A stretch of DNA of 64,000 nt from Streptomyces sp. Alt3 (GCF_030719215.1 NZ_CP120983.1:3968001-4032000); one strand, 5' to 3'. Counted from the stretch's first letter, positions 49,868 to 56,647 are shown. Notes: generated by a model not told the origin, from the sequence alone. Program-made: numbers and translations.

Positions 49868-50227
49868 TCAGGCCGCCTTCGACCCTGCGGCGGCGACGTC
49901 GGCGAGCGAGGTGACCGCGACCGCGCGGAACGCGATGCCGTGCCGCCGCTGACCGTTGAAGTCGTTCTCCCACGGACGAGCGACCAGGCCGGTGAGCGCG
50001 ACCGGCGTGCCCATGGACAGCTCACCGCTGATCCCGGGCTGCGGAACGGTGACGGACAGGATCTCCACCTCCTCGTTCGCCGCGAACATCACGTCCACCG
50101 TCATGAGCTGGGCACCGGTCTCCATGTCGGTGGCGATCTCACCGGTGCGGCGGTCACGGACCTTGACCTGCGGAGTCTTGGCGACCATCACGACAGCGCT
50201 GGAGGTGTTGACGGGAATCTGACGCAC
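49868..50227 (-). CDS. SCO3933-family regulatory protein
   Basis: A 119-residue protein: VVMVAKTPQVKVRDRRTGEIATDMETGAQLMTVDVMFAANEEVEILSVTVPQPGISGELSMGTPVALTGLVARPWE. This beta-rich, single-domain family (SCO3933 family regulatory protein) is found next to the transfer genes of AICEs. It is the first gene of the tra transcript, 2 bp from traSA, so it and traSA are probably co-expressed. Its molecular role is unknown. Confidence 0.75.
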   Translation of the reverse strand: MRQIPVNTSSAVVMVAKTPQVKVRDRRTGEIATDMETGAQLMTVDVMFAANEEVEILSVTVPQPGISGELSMGTPVALTGLVARPWENDFNGQRRHGIAFRAVAVTSLADVAAAGSKAA

Positions 50228-50261
50228 AGCAGATCACTCCTCTATAGATGCTGAACTCCGC

Positions 50262-50316
50262 CACTCATGTATATGAGTGACATGAAGAAGAGTGCATGAC
50301 TCCTGTACATGAGTCA
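50262..50316. promoter_or_regulatory. Two palindromic operators ahead of the tra operon
   Basis: CACTCAT-GTAT-ATGAGTG lies at 50262-50279. TGACTC-CTGTACAT-GAGTCA lies at 50297-50316. Both contain an ATGAGT core. TACATGAGTCAACC at 50306-50319 reappears exactly at 51174-51187. They are very probably recognised by the GntR (KorSA-like) regulator at 50367 and control the tra operon, which starts at 50227. Confidence 0.75.
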
Positions 50317-50366
50317 ACCCGCCGCGAAGAAGAACTCACGACGGGTTGCGGGAAGTTGAGCGGCCG

Positions 50367-51146
50367 TCAGTCGTCGGCAGGAATCCGATACTCGAAAACG
50401 AACTGGTCAGCGGCCATGAGCGTGTCGCACACCTCGACCACCCGACCCGCGGTCGTACGGGCCTCCCGGATCAGGTGAACCACGGGCGCGCCAGGGCTGA
50501 GCGCCAGTTCCGACGCCTCCGACTTCGAGGCCGGGCGCGCTTGCAGCGTCTCGACGAACTCCGCGAACTCATGCCCGTGGTCTTCGAGTCGGGCATAGAT
50601 GCCGCCGCCACCAGGGTTCTCGGAGAACAGCTCCGGGATCTCTTTCACCACGTCCCAGGGCAGGTACGACGAGGCGGTCTCAACCGGGGTGCCGTTACGG
50701 AAGTAGAGGCGCCGGCGGGCCAACACCTGTGTACCGGCGGGAACGCCCAGGCGCTCGGCGGCATCCTCGGGCGCGTCCATAGGACCGATGTAGAGGACGC
50801 TGACTTTGGCGGTGGCGCCGGACTGTGCGGACTCCGCGAGGTAGGCGGCCTGGCCACCCTGCCGGAGCGAGCGCCGGAAGCGATCGGACGAGCGGTGCCG
50901 TACGGGGGGCCGGTTCTTCACGATCGAGCCCTTGCCGTGCCTGGTCTCGACGAGCCCACTCGCCCGTACCTCGACCATGGCCTTACGGATCGTCCCGCCG
51001 GAGACGCCGTAGCGGTCCACCAGCTCGGATTCGCTCGGCACCATGTCGCCGGCCTTGAGAACCCCCGCGCGGATCTGCTGCACGAGGTCATCAGCGATCT
51101 GCACATACCGAGGACCGGAACCGGCCCCTCCCGCCGCAGTTCCCAT
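50367..51146 (-). CDS. korSA: KorSA-like GntR/UTRA transfer regulator
   Basis: A 259-residue regulator. The GntR winged helix is about residues 12-80: RYVQIADDLVQQIRAGVLKAGDMVPSESELVDRYGVSGGTIRKAMVEVRASGLVETRHGKGSIV. The UTRA ligand domain is about 105-255 (VLARRRLYFRNGTPVETASSYLPWDV). KorSA of pSAM2 represses pra and so keeps the element dormant; this protein has the same position next to transfer genes and divergent from a Nudix gene. Operators in both flanking promoters carry TACATGAGTCA. Start ATG 51146 follows GGAAGGA. Confidence 0.88.
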   Translation of the reverse strand: MGTAAGGAGSGPRYVQIADDLVQQIRAGVLKAGDMVPSESELVDRYGVSGGTIRKAMVEVRASGLVETRHGKGSIVKNRPPVRHRSSDRFRRSLRQGGQAAYLAESAQSGATAKVSVLYIGPMDAPEDAAERLGVPAGTQVLARRRLYFRNGTPVETASSYLPWDVVKEIPELFSENPGGGGIYARLEDHGHEFAEFVETLQARPASKSEASELALSPGAPVVHLIREARTTAGRVVEVCDTLMAADQFVFEYRIPADD

Positions 51147-51173
51147 AGTCCTTCCCTGCCTCCTATGCTCCTC

Positions 51174-51187
51174 TACATGAGTCAACC
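51174..51187. promoter_or_regulatory. Third GntR operator overlapping the Nudix start codon
   Basis: TACATGAGTCAACC at 51174-51187 is identical to 50306-50319. The ATG of the Nudix gene (51177) is inside it. It lies 28 bp from the start of the divergent regulator gene. Binding would shut off Nudix transcription and probably the regulator itself. Confidence 0.7.
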
Positions 51188-51629
51188 ACAGGAAGCGACG
51201 CCCACTCCCCTGCACTCCGTGTCCGTCGCCGGAGTAGTGGTGCGCGAGGACGGCCGCCTCCTGGGGATCCGCCGAGCCGACAACGGCACCTGGGAGCTCC
51301 CCGGCGGCATCCTCGAACTCAACGAGACACCGGAAGCCGGCGTTGCCCGCGAGGTCTGGGAAGAGACAGGCATCCACGTCGAGGTGGACCAGCTCACCGG
51401 CGTCTACAAGAACACGACCCGAGGCATCGTCGCCCTGGTCTTCCGCTGCAAGCCCTCCGGCGGCACCGAGCGCACTTCAAGCGAGTCGACCGCCGTCTCC
51501 TGGCTCACACCCGACGAGGTCAGCGAGCGCATGGCCGAGGTCTACGCGGTCCGCCTCCTGGACGCCCTGGACGGCAACGGCCCTCACGTGCGGAGCCACG
51601 ACGGCAAGCAGCTCATCACAGCGGGATAA
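51177..51629 (+). CDS. pif: Nudix hydrolase of the AICE (Pif-like)
   Basis: A 150-residue protein with the complete Nudix box, GGILELNETPEAGVAREVWEETGI (G-x5-E-x7-R-E-x-x-E-E-x-G), so it can bind metal and hydrolyse a nucleoside diphosphate-X substrate. In pSAM2, the Pif immunity factor carries a Nudix motif and blocks redundant transfer between donor and recipient. Its position, divergent from the KorSA-like gene under a shared operator, supports the same role. ATG 51177 is within the operator; ATG 51165 is the alternative. The name is by analogy. Confidence 0.8.
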   Translation: MSQPQEATPTPLHSVSVAGVVVREDGRLLGIRRADNGTWELPGGILELNETPEAGVAREVWEETGIHVEVDQLTGVYKNTTRGIVALVFRCKPSGGTERTSSESTAVSWLTPDEVSERMAEVYAVRLLDALDGNGPHVRSHDGKQLITAG

Positions 51630-52056
51630 GACTTTCTCTACTTCATCAAGGCCCGCGCACGGCGCGGGCGCGCGCCGCCTCTGCGGCGCGGCCTGCCTCC
51701 TGTCTCCGCCCCGGCTGGCCGCGCCCGGCGGCGCGCTCGGCGGCTGCGGGCATGAAGTAGGAGACACCCTCTGTGGCTGGGGCGGTCGGCTCCACGGCTT
51801 TAGGCAGCCACTTTGGGGCGAGCCTCTAAGATCATGGCCCCAACGTCGTGCTTTGACGGGCAGGTCCACGGACTGCCCGACGCGCCGGAAGCTTAAGGGG
51901 CCATGATCACTCGCCCCAAAGCAGCTCCAGCCCAAAGCCGCTCCACCGACCTCGACATGGAATCTGCCCCCAAAGGAAACCTAAAAAAGCTCGTAGGGGC
52001 AGCCCCCGCTTGGGGCCACCCCTACGACTGCAGTCTACGTGTACACCGTTCTTCAC
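51630..52056. other. Highly structured non-coding block, candidate origin or transfer locus
   Basis: No coding sequence. The first part (51638-51760) has a 9-bp inverted repeat CTACTTCAT (51638-51646) and ATGAAGTAG (51752-51760) around several GC hairpins. The central part is a double inverted repeat: CTTTGGGGCGAG (51811-51822) with CTCGCCCCAAAG (51910-51921), and GATCATGGCCCC (51830-51841) with GGGGCCATGATC (51897-51908), around a hairpin at 51857-51879. The last part is the stem 51992-52026. Such structure fits a single-strand origin, a double-strand origin or clt. Confidence 0.7.
51992..52026 (-). terminator. Two-stage hairpin after the 52057 gene
   Basis: CGTAGGGG (51992-51999) pairs with CCCCTACG (52019-52026); inside it GCCCC (52002-52006) pairs with GGGGC (52012-52016), with symmetrical CA spacers. 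It lies 31 nt past the minus-strand stop and may be a terminator for that gene or part of the structured block. Confidence 0.55.
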
Positions 52057-52647
52057 CTATCGAGCTACAGCGTGACAGAGAACCTCCATAGACCGAGTTG
52101 CCTGCTTCACGGCTGCTTGCGATTGGCGCGTTATGCGTTCTCGCGGTTTCCGTGACCCCTGTAACGCAACGAGGAGGCCTTGGACAGCGCTCTTCAACCT
52201 GCTCAGGACGCGATCCAGCCGGTGAAGCATTAGCCTCGATCGCAGGTCGAGCGGACCAAGGGCCTCTCGCGCTGCATCCAACGCCAGCTCCAGTGGCCCA
52301 TCTGCATGGTGCAGGTACATGCGCAGACATGCCACGGCTGCTTCAAGTTGCTGCTTCTTATCCTCGGGATCGTCTGCCCGCGCCGCAGCCTCCAGGTGCC
52401 CTTTAGCGTAGAAGAATTGCTCGAACCCTTCTAACAGGGCACCATCCAGATTCTTCATCTTACGCCGCTTTAGTTCGGCGATTTCAGACATTTCTGCCAC
52501 GGATGGCAGCGAGTAGCCGGAGCCGCTGTGAGTTACCGCGTCGAGTAATCGACTTACGCCCGCACGCGGTTCGGACCAGACGTCATCCTGACCTAATTCG
52601 TACCCCGGACCGCTGTGGGTCAGGGCATCTAAGAAGCGAGTTCTCAT
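52057..52647 (-). CDS. Cargo protein with duplicated THSG-GY motif, TTA codons
   Basis: A 196-residue soluble protein. The N-terminus has a duplicated motif, LDALTHSGPGYELG (7-20) and LDAVTHSGSGYSLP (35-48). Then an all-helical C-terminal part (AELKRRKMKNLDGALLEGFEQFFYAKGHLEAAARADDPEDKKQQLEAAVACLRMYLHHADG). It has at least three TTA leucine codons (in the contexts YELG, SRLL and ALLE), so it needs the bldA tRNA and is restricted to late development. Codon use and base composition are less GC-rich than neighbours. 2 bp after the upstream gene. Function unknown. Confidence 0.7.
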   Translation of the reverse strand: MRTRFLDALTHSGPGYELGQDDVWSEPRAGVSRLLDAVTHSGSGYSLPSVAEMSEIAELKRRKMKNLDGALLEGFEQFFYAKGHLEAAARADDPEDKKQQLEAAVACLRMYLHHADGPLELALDAAREALGPLDLRSRLMLHRLDRVLSRLKSAVQGLLVALQGSRKPRERITRQSQAAVKQATRSMEVLCHAVAR

Positions 52648-52649
52648 AC

Positions 52650-53048
52650 TTACACGCCACCTTCCTCAGCAGTTGAACGACCGACGGCCATTCTCGTTAC
52701 GCCAGGCTGCATCTCTTCTGATTGCTGAGATGGCTCCGTCATGGTCGCGTGCTGAGTCATCGCGAGCCCGGGCGCCGCTCGCTGCCATTTGTCTAGAATG
52801 GCAGGCGCCCCCGCGCCAACCACTATTGCCCCAAAGACGCCTAGTTGATCCGTTGCGGCAAGCCCCCATGCAACGCCAGCGCCTAATAAGATCCGTATGG
52901 CCTCACCAGTGAAATACATCGGCGTTGTCGGCCCGTTCTTGACTTTCCAGGGCCATTGGTTCCGCATCTGCAGGTGCTTGTAGAGGGTCACCATTGACAC
53001 CAACGCTCCGCCGACAGCGCCATAGCAGAGCATCTGCCCGTGCAGCAT
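52650..53048 (-). CDS. Cargo membrane protein, partner of the 52057 gene, TTA codons
   Basis: A 132-residue membrane protein from ATG 53048, with GGGGGAG 4 nt upstream. Three hydrophobic segments: residues 7-26 (LCYGAVGGALVSMVTLYKHL), 55-69 (RILLGAGVAWGLAAT) and 72-87 (LGVFGAIVVGAGAPAIL). The rest is cytoplasmic, with a Glu/Gln-rich tail. Two adjacent TTA codons occur in IRILLG. The gene's stop (TAA) is 2 bp from the start of the 52057 gene, so the two proteins are probably made together. Unrecognised; the pair may form a membrane-associated two-component cargo. Confidence 0.65.
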   Translation of the reverse strand: MLHGQMLCYGAVGGALVSMVTLYKHLQMRNQWPWKVKNGPTTPMYFTGEAIRILLGAGVAWGLAATDQLGVFGAIVVGAGAPAILDKWQRAAPGLAMTQHATMTEPSQQSEEMQPGVTRMAVGRSTAEEGGV

Positions 53049-53297
53049 TGGACTCCCCCAGGTGTCGCGGCTCAAGCCTGCGATCTACCAGACTAGCGCC
53101 GACTCCTCCGACTGTCATACACCTGATGTATCATTCCGGCCGCCGCAGCACGGTGTGGCAGACCACAGGCATCCGCTACATGGCGTAAGCCCAGGTGGAC
53201 TGGGCGTAGTGCAACTTCAGCCGTTGCGTCTCGATCATGCACGCGGCCGAAAATCGTCTCTCCGGATGCCGCAGCTATCCCACCCCCCTTGAACTCG

Positions 53298-53317
53298 GCA
53301 CCCTCAAATGAGGGTGC
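53298..53317. terminator. Perfect 9-bp hairpin in the cargo gap
   Basis: GCACCCTCA (53298-53306) pairs with TGAGGGTGC (53309-53317) around AA. It could end an unknown transcript or mark a small RNA. Confidence 0.45.
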
Positions 53318-53507
53318 GTATGAACGGCGTTGCTCGTAACCGAGAGGGCGGGTGTCTAACTGCGTGACAACGCCGGCGAAGGCCTACGAACCATTGGTCC
53401 AGGTGAGGGCCACACCGCACGCCCAAGACGCCGCGCCCACCCGAGTTACTTCGGGACGAAGCAGTCCTCAGGGGCCGTTCAAGGTCGACGAAAGTCGGCC
53501 AGCAAAG

Positions 53508-53555
53508 CCAGAAGCCCATGGCATCTGATCTGGTCAGAGCCATGGGCCTCTCTGG
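53508..53555 (-). terminator. Terminator of the six-gene small operon
   Basis: AGAAGCCCATGGC (53510-53522) pairs with GCCATGGGCCTCT (53539-53551) with one mismatch, and the flanking CC/GG extend the stem to 53508-53555. It is 25 nt past the last stop codon of the operon. Confidence 0.7.
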
Positions 53556-53579
53556 TGTGTTGGTCTGCGGGACTGTAGA

Positions 53580-53888
53580 TCAATAGGCGGACTCATGCGG
53601 ATCGCTCGTTGCCCGGAGGTGGCCGCGGCTCGTTGCGACGCGGAAGATGTCCCGCAGTGCCCCGGTCAGCTCTTTGGCCAGGCACCGCATCTCGTCAAGG
53701 GACGTGTCCTGGTTTCCGAGAACTTCTGAGGCCTCTTCCAACAGTTCCCTTGCCGTGCCGAGTTGGATCGCTTCGATGCCGTCCGCGAGGCGGGACATGT
53801 AGCCGTCCGGGTCGTCGGTGCTCAGGTAGCAGGGCTTGTCCCCCGGGCCAGACCATGGGAGGAGCCGAAGCTCGTTCGGTGTTGTCAT
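53580..53888 (-). CDS. Small hypothetical protein, last gene of the right-hand operon
   Basis: A 102-residue soluble protein from ATG 53888: MTTPNELRLLPWSGPGDKPCYLSTDDPDGYMSRLADGIEAIQLGTARELLEEASEVLGNQDTSLDEMRCLAKELTGALRDIFRVATSRG. The second half looks like a helical bundle. Its ATG overlaps the upstream regulator's stop codon by 4 bp (ATGA). It lies at the end of a chain of overlapping genes, so it depends on translation of the regulator. Not recognised. Confidence 0.65.
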   Translation of the reverse strand: MTTPNELRLLPWSGPGDKPCYLSTDDPDGYMSRLADGIEAIQLGTARELLEEASEVLGNQDTSLDEMRCLAKELTGALRDIFRVATSRGHLRATSDPHESAY

Positions 53889-54628
53889 CCTTGGGTTGGC
53901 CTCTCGTTGAGCACGTGGTGGGCGGTGAAGACAGCGTCGACTCGGTCTCCCGGAAAGGCCAGGAGCGCGGCTTCTACGACGCGGCCGTTGGCGTCGGTGG
54001 CGATGCGCGTGATCGCGAGAACCGCCATGTTGTTTCCGATGCGGAGGGCCGACGCTTCGTCTGGGGTGGGAGAGCGGGCGGAGACCGTCTCTCGGATGGT
54101 GGCCGGCGACGGGCCAAGGACGGCGAATCGCGTTACTGCCTCCCGGCACACGGAGTCGTCGTCGAGGACTCCGGCCGGGGCCAGGTCGCGCGGGATGTAG
54201 ATGCGGGCCAGGCCGTGCGGCGCCCCTTGTTCGAGGCTGAGGCAGGTGAACTCGGCGAGAGGGCTGCCCGTCGGCACTTTCAGCAACGTCGTCAGCTGCA
54301 CGGAGGCCGGAACCGTGGTGCTGCGAACCGTAATGCGCATCGTGGGCCCAGCGGCGGTCCAGGGGTCCAGCGTGCCCCAGCCTCCGACGTACATGATCTT
54401 GCGGCGGGGGTGACGGACGTAGTTGCCCTTGCCGTGGATTTTTTCGACGAGTCCTTCGCCCTGGAGCACGGCGAGAGCACGTCGCAAGGTCACCGTGCTG
54501 ACCCTGTACCGGGCGGCCAGGCCGGCTTCGGACGGGAGGCGTTCGCCAGGCTTGACGCCGCCCGTCGTGATCTGGTGGCGTAGGTCGTCGGCGATGTCGT
54601 GATGGCGTCGGGGCACGGAGCCAGTCAC
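53885..54628 (-). CDS. GntR/UTRA transcriptional regulator within the small operon
   Basis: A 247-residue regulator. The winged helix (about residues 10-75) is HDIADDLRHQITTGGVKPGERLPSEAGLAARYRVSTVTLRRALAVLQGEGLVEKIHGKGNYV. UTRA is about 95-245 (MRITVRSTTVPASVQLTTLLKVPTGSPLAEFTCLSLEQGAPHGLARIYIPRDLAPAG, then VVEAALLAFPGDRVDAVF). Its start overlaps the stop of the 54625 gene (ATGA) and its stop overlaps the start of the 53888 gene. It is the second GntR regulator of the element, apart from the KorSA-like one. Confidence 0.85.
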   Translation of the reverse strand: MTGSVPRRHHDIADDLRHQITTGGVKPGERLPSEAGLAARYRVSTVTLRRALAVLQGEGLVEKIHGKGNYVRHPRRKIMYVGGWGTLDPWTAAGPTMRITVRSTTVPASVQLTTLLKVPTGSPLAEFTCLSLEQGAPHGLARIYIPRDLAPAGVLDDDSVCREAVTRFAVLGPSPATIRETVSARSPTPDEASALRIGNNMAVLAITRIATDANGRVVEAALLAFPGDRVDAVFTAHHVLNERPTQG

Positions 54629-54849
54629 CGCCTTCTCAGCAGTCGCAGGGCGATGAGCCAGGTACGGGCGTGTATGGCCAGCAGTTCGCCCGACTCGAAG
54701 ACCAGTTGCTTGGCCCCTTGAGGGAGCTGGAAGAGGTCGCTCACTCGGCAGGCCTGACCGCCCAGTTGGATGATGTCGCCGCGCTGCACGGTGGCCGCAG
54801 TGACCTCGACGGTGGAGACCAGCGCGCCGCCGGGGGCTGGGGTCCTCAT
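54625..54849 (-). CDS. Small hypothetical beta-rich protein
   Basis: A 74-residue protein from ATG 54849: MRTPAPGGALVSTVEVTAATVQRGDIIQLGGQACRVSDLFQLPQGAKQLVFESGELLAIHARTWLIALRLLRRR. The order of strands (VQRGDIIQLGGQACRVSDL) is reminiscent of a small barrel such as SH3-like or KOW-type folds. Its stop overlaps the GntR start by 4 bp; its start overlaps the next upstream stop by 4 bp. Function unknown. Confidence 0.65.
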   Translation of the reverse strand: MRTPAPGGALVSTVEVTAATVQRGDIIQLGGQACRVSDLFQLPQGAKQLVFESGELLAIHARTWLIALRLLRRR

Positions 54850-55049
54850 ACCACCGCCCCCACGGGCACGGACGGGTCGGGGGTCGAGTGGCACGGGCAG
54901 ATGCACTCCTCGTAGATCACCGGTACGTCGTCCGTCGTCGCAGGCGGGGACGGCTCGATGCAGGAGTGGTGCGTCCCGATCCAGCAGGCGATCGAGCGGT
55001 AGGGGACTGAAGTCGTGTCCGTTGGGTGCGGTTGCCGGCGAGGAGGCAT
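54846..55049 (-). CDS. Small Cys/His-rich protein
   Basis: A 67-residue protein from ATG 55049: MPPRRQPHPTDTTSVPYRSIACWIGTHHSCIEPSPPATTDDVPVIYEECICPCHSTPDPSVPVGAVV. Five Cys and four His, in the patterns CWIGTHHSC and CICPCH, suggest a zinc-binding module. It overlaps its neighbours at both ends (4 bp and 1 bp). Similar proteins occur in other integrative elements, as far as I recall. Confidence 0.65.
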   Translation of the reverse strand: MPPRRQPHPTDTTSVPYRSIACWIGTHHSCIEPSPPATTDDVPVIYEECICPCHSTPDPSVPVGAVV

Positions 55050-55363
55050 CAGTGGGCCCCCGCGAGGGCCGACCAGGCATCGGCCGGCAAGTGTGGGGCG
55101 ACGAACACTGAGCGCGTCCGTGCACGCTGCTCTTCCCACGCCAGCAGGTACGGACGGACAAGCGCGACGTCCTCTCCCCTCAGCGGGTAACGGTGTAGCG
55201 GGCCGACGGGAATCCGCCTCAGGGCGACGGTCGAAGCGTCAGCGGGCGCGGGGCAGGTGAGAGGGGCCAGCGGCCGGGCGGGCGTTAAGGGGCGGCGGTG
55301 CCGACCGTTAGGGAAGCACCGCGCTCTGGTGCGCGCGATGGCTTGGCGGATACGGTTGAACAT
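55049..55363 (-). CDS. Small basic hypothetical protein
   Basis: A 104-residue protein from ATG 55363: MFNRIRQAIARTRARCFPNGRHRRPLTPARPLAPLTCPAPADASTVALRRIPVGPLHRYPLRGEDVALVRPYLLAWEEQRARTRSVFVAPHLPADAWSALAGAH. The N-terminal half is strongly basic and the C-terminal part (DVALVRPYLLAWEEQRARTR) resembles a short helical region. Stop overlaps the next start (TGATG). Not recognised. Confidence 0.65.
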   Translation of the reverse strand: MFNRIRQAIARTRARCFPNGRHRRPLTPARPLAPLTCPAPADASTVALRRIPVGPLHRYPLRGEDVALVRPYLLAWEEQRARTRSVFVAPHLPADAWSALAGAH

Positions 55364-55375
55364 GCTGTTCAGCTC

Positions 55376-55654
55376 CTATCGCTGATAGCCCGGTCCCCCG
55401 ACGTCGCCTGTCGTGGGGACCGTTTTACGTACGACCGCCCATAAGGTGCGGCCGTTCAAGCTGGTGGCCACAAGCCCGAACCGGTCGGCATCGGCCACCG
55501 CGTCCAGGACCTCCTGCCATGAATCGGCAGAGAGCGTGTCCGGTACTTCTGCCTCGACCGTCGTGAACCGGGTGTGCTCCTCCACGCGCGGGCGTAGGCC
55601 AGCGGCAGACAAGCGGGCGGCGATAGCCGCCGCGGTCACTTCCGAAGCGGACAC
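55376..55654 (-). CDS. Small hypothetical protein, first gene of the right-hand operon
   Basis: A 92-residue protein from GTG 55654, with GGAGGG 7 nt upstream (the frame opens at ATG 55681): VSASEVTAAAIAARLSAAGLRPRVEEHTRFTTVEAEVPDTLSADSWQEVLDAVADADRFGLVATSLNGRTLWAVVRKTV. The alternating alpha/beta order suggests a compact domain. It is the promoter-proximal gene of the operon and is divergent from the GntR gene at 55733, with the CTAG palindromes between them. Confidence 0.7.
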   Translation of the reverse strand: MSASEVTAAAIAARLSAAGLRPRVEEHTRFTTVEAEVPDTLSADSWQEVLDAVADADRFGLVATSLNGRTLWAVVRKTVPTTGDVGGPGYQR

Positions 55655-55692
55655 AGCACACCCTCCGTTGCCAGCGATCACTTTCAGTGAAG

Positions 55693-55723
55693 CTAGTTAA
55701 CTAGATTAGAGCTAGTGGACTAG
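55693..55723. promoter_or_regulatory. Two CTAGTNNACTAG operators, 19-bp spacing
   Basis: CTAGTTAACTAG (55693-55704) and CTAGTGGACTAG (55712-55723) are palindromes of the same type, each followed by ATT or a similar AT-rich stretch, 19 bp apart. They occupy the 78-bp space between the divergent starts at 55654 and 55733. They are likely the binding sites of the GntR protein encoded at 55733. Confidence 0.75.
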
Positions 55724-55732
55724 ATTTTCCAT

Positions 55733-56488
55733 ATGTCTGAGCAACCGCCGTACCTCCGCATCGCCGACGAACTCCGGCAGCGCATCGCGGAGCACGTCTG
55801 GGAACCGGGCGACCGTCTCCCATCCCGCGCCCAGATCGGCCAGGAGTGCGGCGTGGGCGAGAACGTGGTGCGCAGGGCACAGGAGTTGCTGATCTCCCAA
55901 GGCGTGCTGGAAGGCCGGGCCGGATCGGGGACCTATGTCGCCGAGCCCCGGGAGCGCGTGAGAGTCGTCCGGTCGTCGGCACGTGAGCAGCCCAGCGGGT
56001 CCCCGTTCCGCCAGGACATGAAGGCCCTTCGCCTACAGAGCGACTGGGAGAGCCGGACCGACGCCAAGGTGCCGGCCCCGGCGGAGATCGCGACGCGGCT
56101 CGGCATCGTTGAGGGGGAGCTGTGCGTGCGGACGACGTACGAGTTCCTTGCGGACGGGAAGCCGGTTCAGCTGTCGACGAGTTGGGAGCCGTACGCCGTC
56201 ACTGGCGGAACCCTCGTCGTTCTCCCCGAGGGAGGGCCCCACGCGGGGGCCGGGGTCGTGAACCGCATGGCCGAGATCGGAGTCACCATCAGCCACGCGG
56301 TGGAGCAGCCCGAACCGAGGCACGCGACCGCCGAGGAAGCATCACTACTCGGCATCCAGAAAGCCGCGCTCGTGACGCACATCCGGCGGACGTACTACAG
56401 CGACGACGGCCGCCCCGTGGAGACGGCGGACATCGTGGTGCCCGCAGCGCACTGCGAGATCGTCTACGAGATCCCGATCAACCGCTGA
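55733..56488 (+). CDS. GntR/UTRA transcriptional regulator at the right end
   Basis: A 251-residue regulator. Winged helix at about residues 6-75: PYLRIADELRQRIAEHVWEPGDRLPSRAQIGQECGVGENVVRRAQELLISQGVLEGRAGSGTYV. UTRA domain at about 100-250 (CVRTTYEFLADGKPVQLSTSWEPYAVTGGT and THIRRTYYSDDGRPVETADIVVPA). It is the only gene near the right end on the plus strand and divergent from the small operon. The short leader ending TTTTCCATATG suggests a promoter that overlaps the operators, so it is probably autoregulated. Confidence 0.88.
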   Translation: MSEQPPYLRIADELRQRIAEHVWEPGDRLPSRAQIGQECGVGENVVRRAQELLISQGVLEGRAGSGTYVAEPRERVRVVRSSAREQPSGSPFRQDMKALRLQSDWESRTDAKVPAPAEIATRLGIVEGELCVRTTYEFLADGKPVQLSTSWEPYAVTGGTLVVLPEGGPHAGAGVVNRMAEIGVTISHAVEQPEPRHATAEEASLLGIQKAALVTHIRRTYYSDDGRPVETADIVVPAAHCEIVYEIPINR

Positions 56489-56610
56489 CGAGCTGCCCAG
56501 GCAGCTCCGAAGCCGTGGCCCAGCCGTGCCCCCTGCGTGCCCCTTCCGTGCCCGACAGAGCGGGAAACCAGAGGGAACAGCGGTGCCTGGCGGGGAACGG
56601 GCATGGCAAA

Positions 56611-56641
56611 GGCCCCCGACCATACGTACTGGTCAGGGGCC
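56611..56641 (-). terminator. Element-borne copy of the tRNA-Ser terminator
   Basis: GGCCCCCGACC (56611-56621) pairs with GGTCAGGGGCC (56631-56641), the same arms as at 43050-43080 but a different 9-nt loop. The distance to the tRNA end is the same. Confidence 0.75.
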
Positions 56642-56647
56642 TTTCGC

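Larger units (their letters stand above)
53049..53579. other. Gene-free interval between cargo modules
   Basis: Reading frames here have no acceptable start or codon use. Upstream of the 53048 gene is an imperfect inverted repeat, ATACACCTGATGTAT (53118-53132). A perfect stem GCACCCTCA-AA-TGAGGGTGC is at 53298-53317. The hairpin 53508-53555 ends the right-hand operon. The rest is unexplained. Confidence 0.45.

Noticed and set aside
53304..53543. A 79-codon minus-strand frame in the cargo gap
   Set aside because: Poor codon use, no start signal, and it spans two hairpins.
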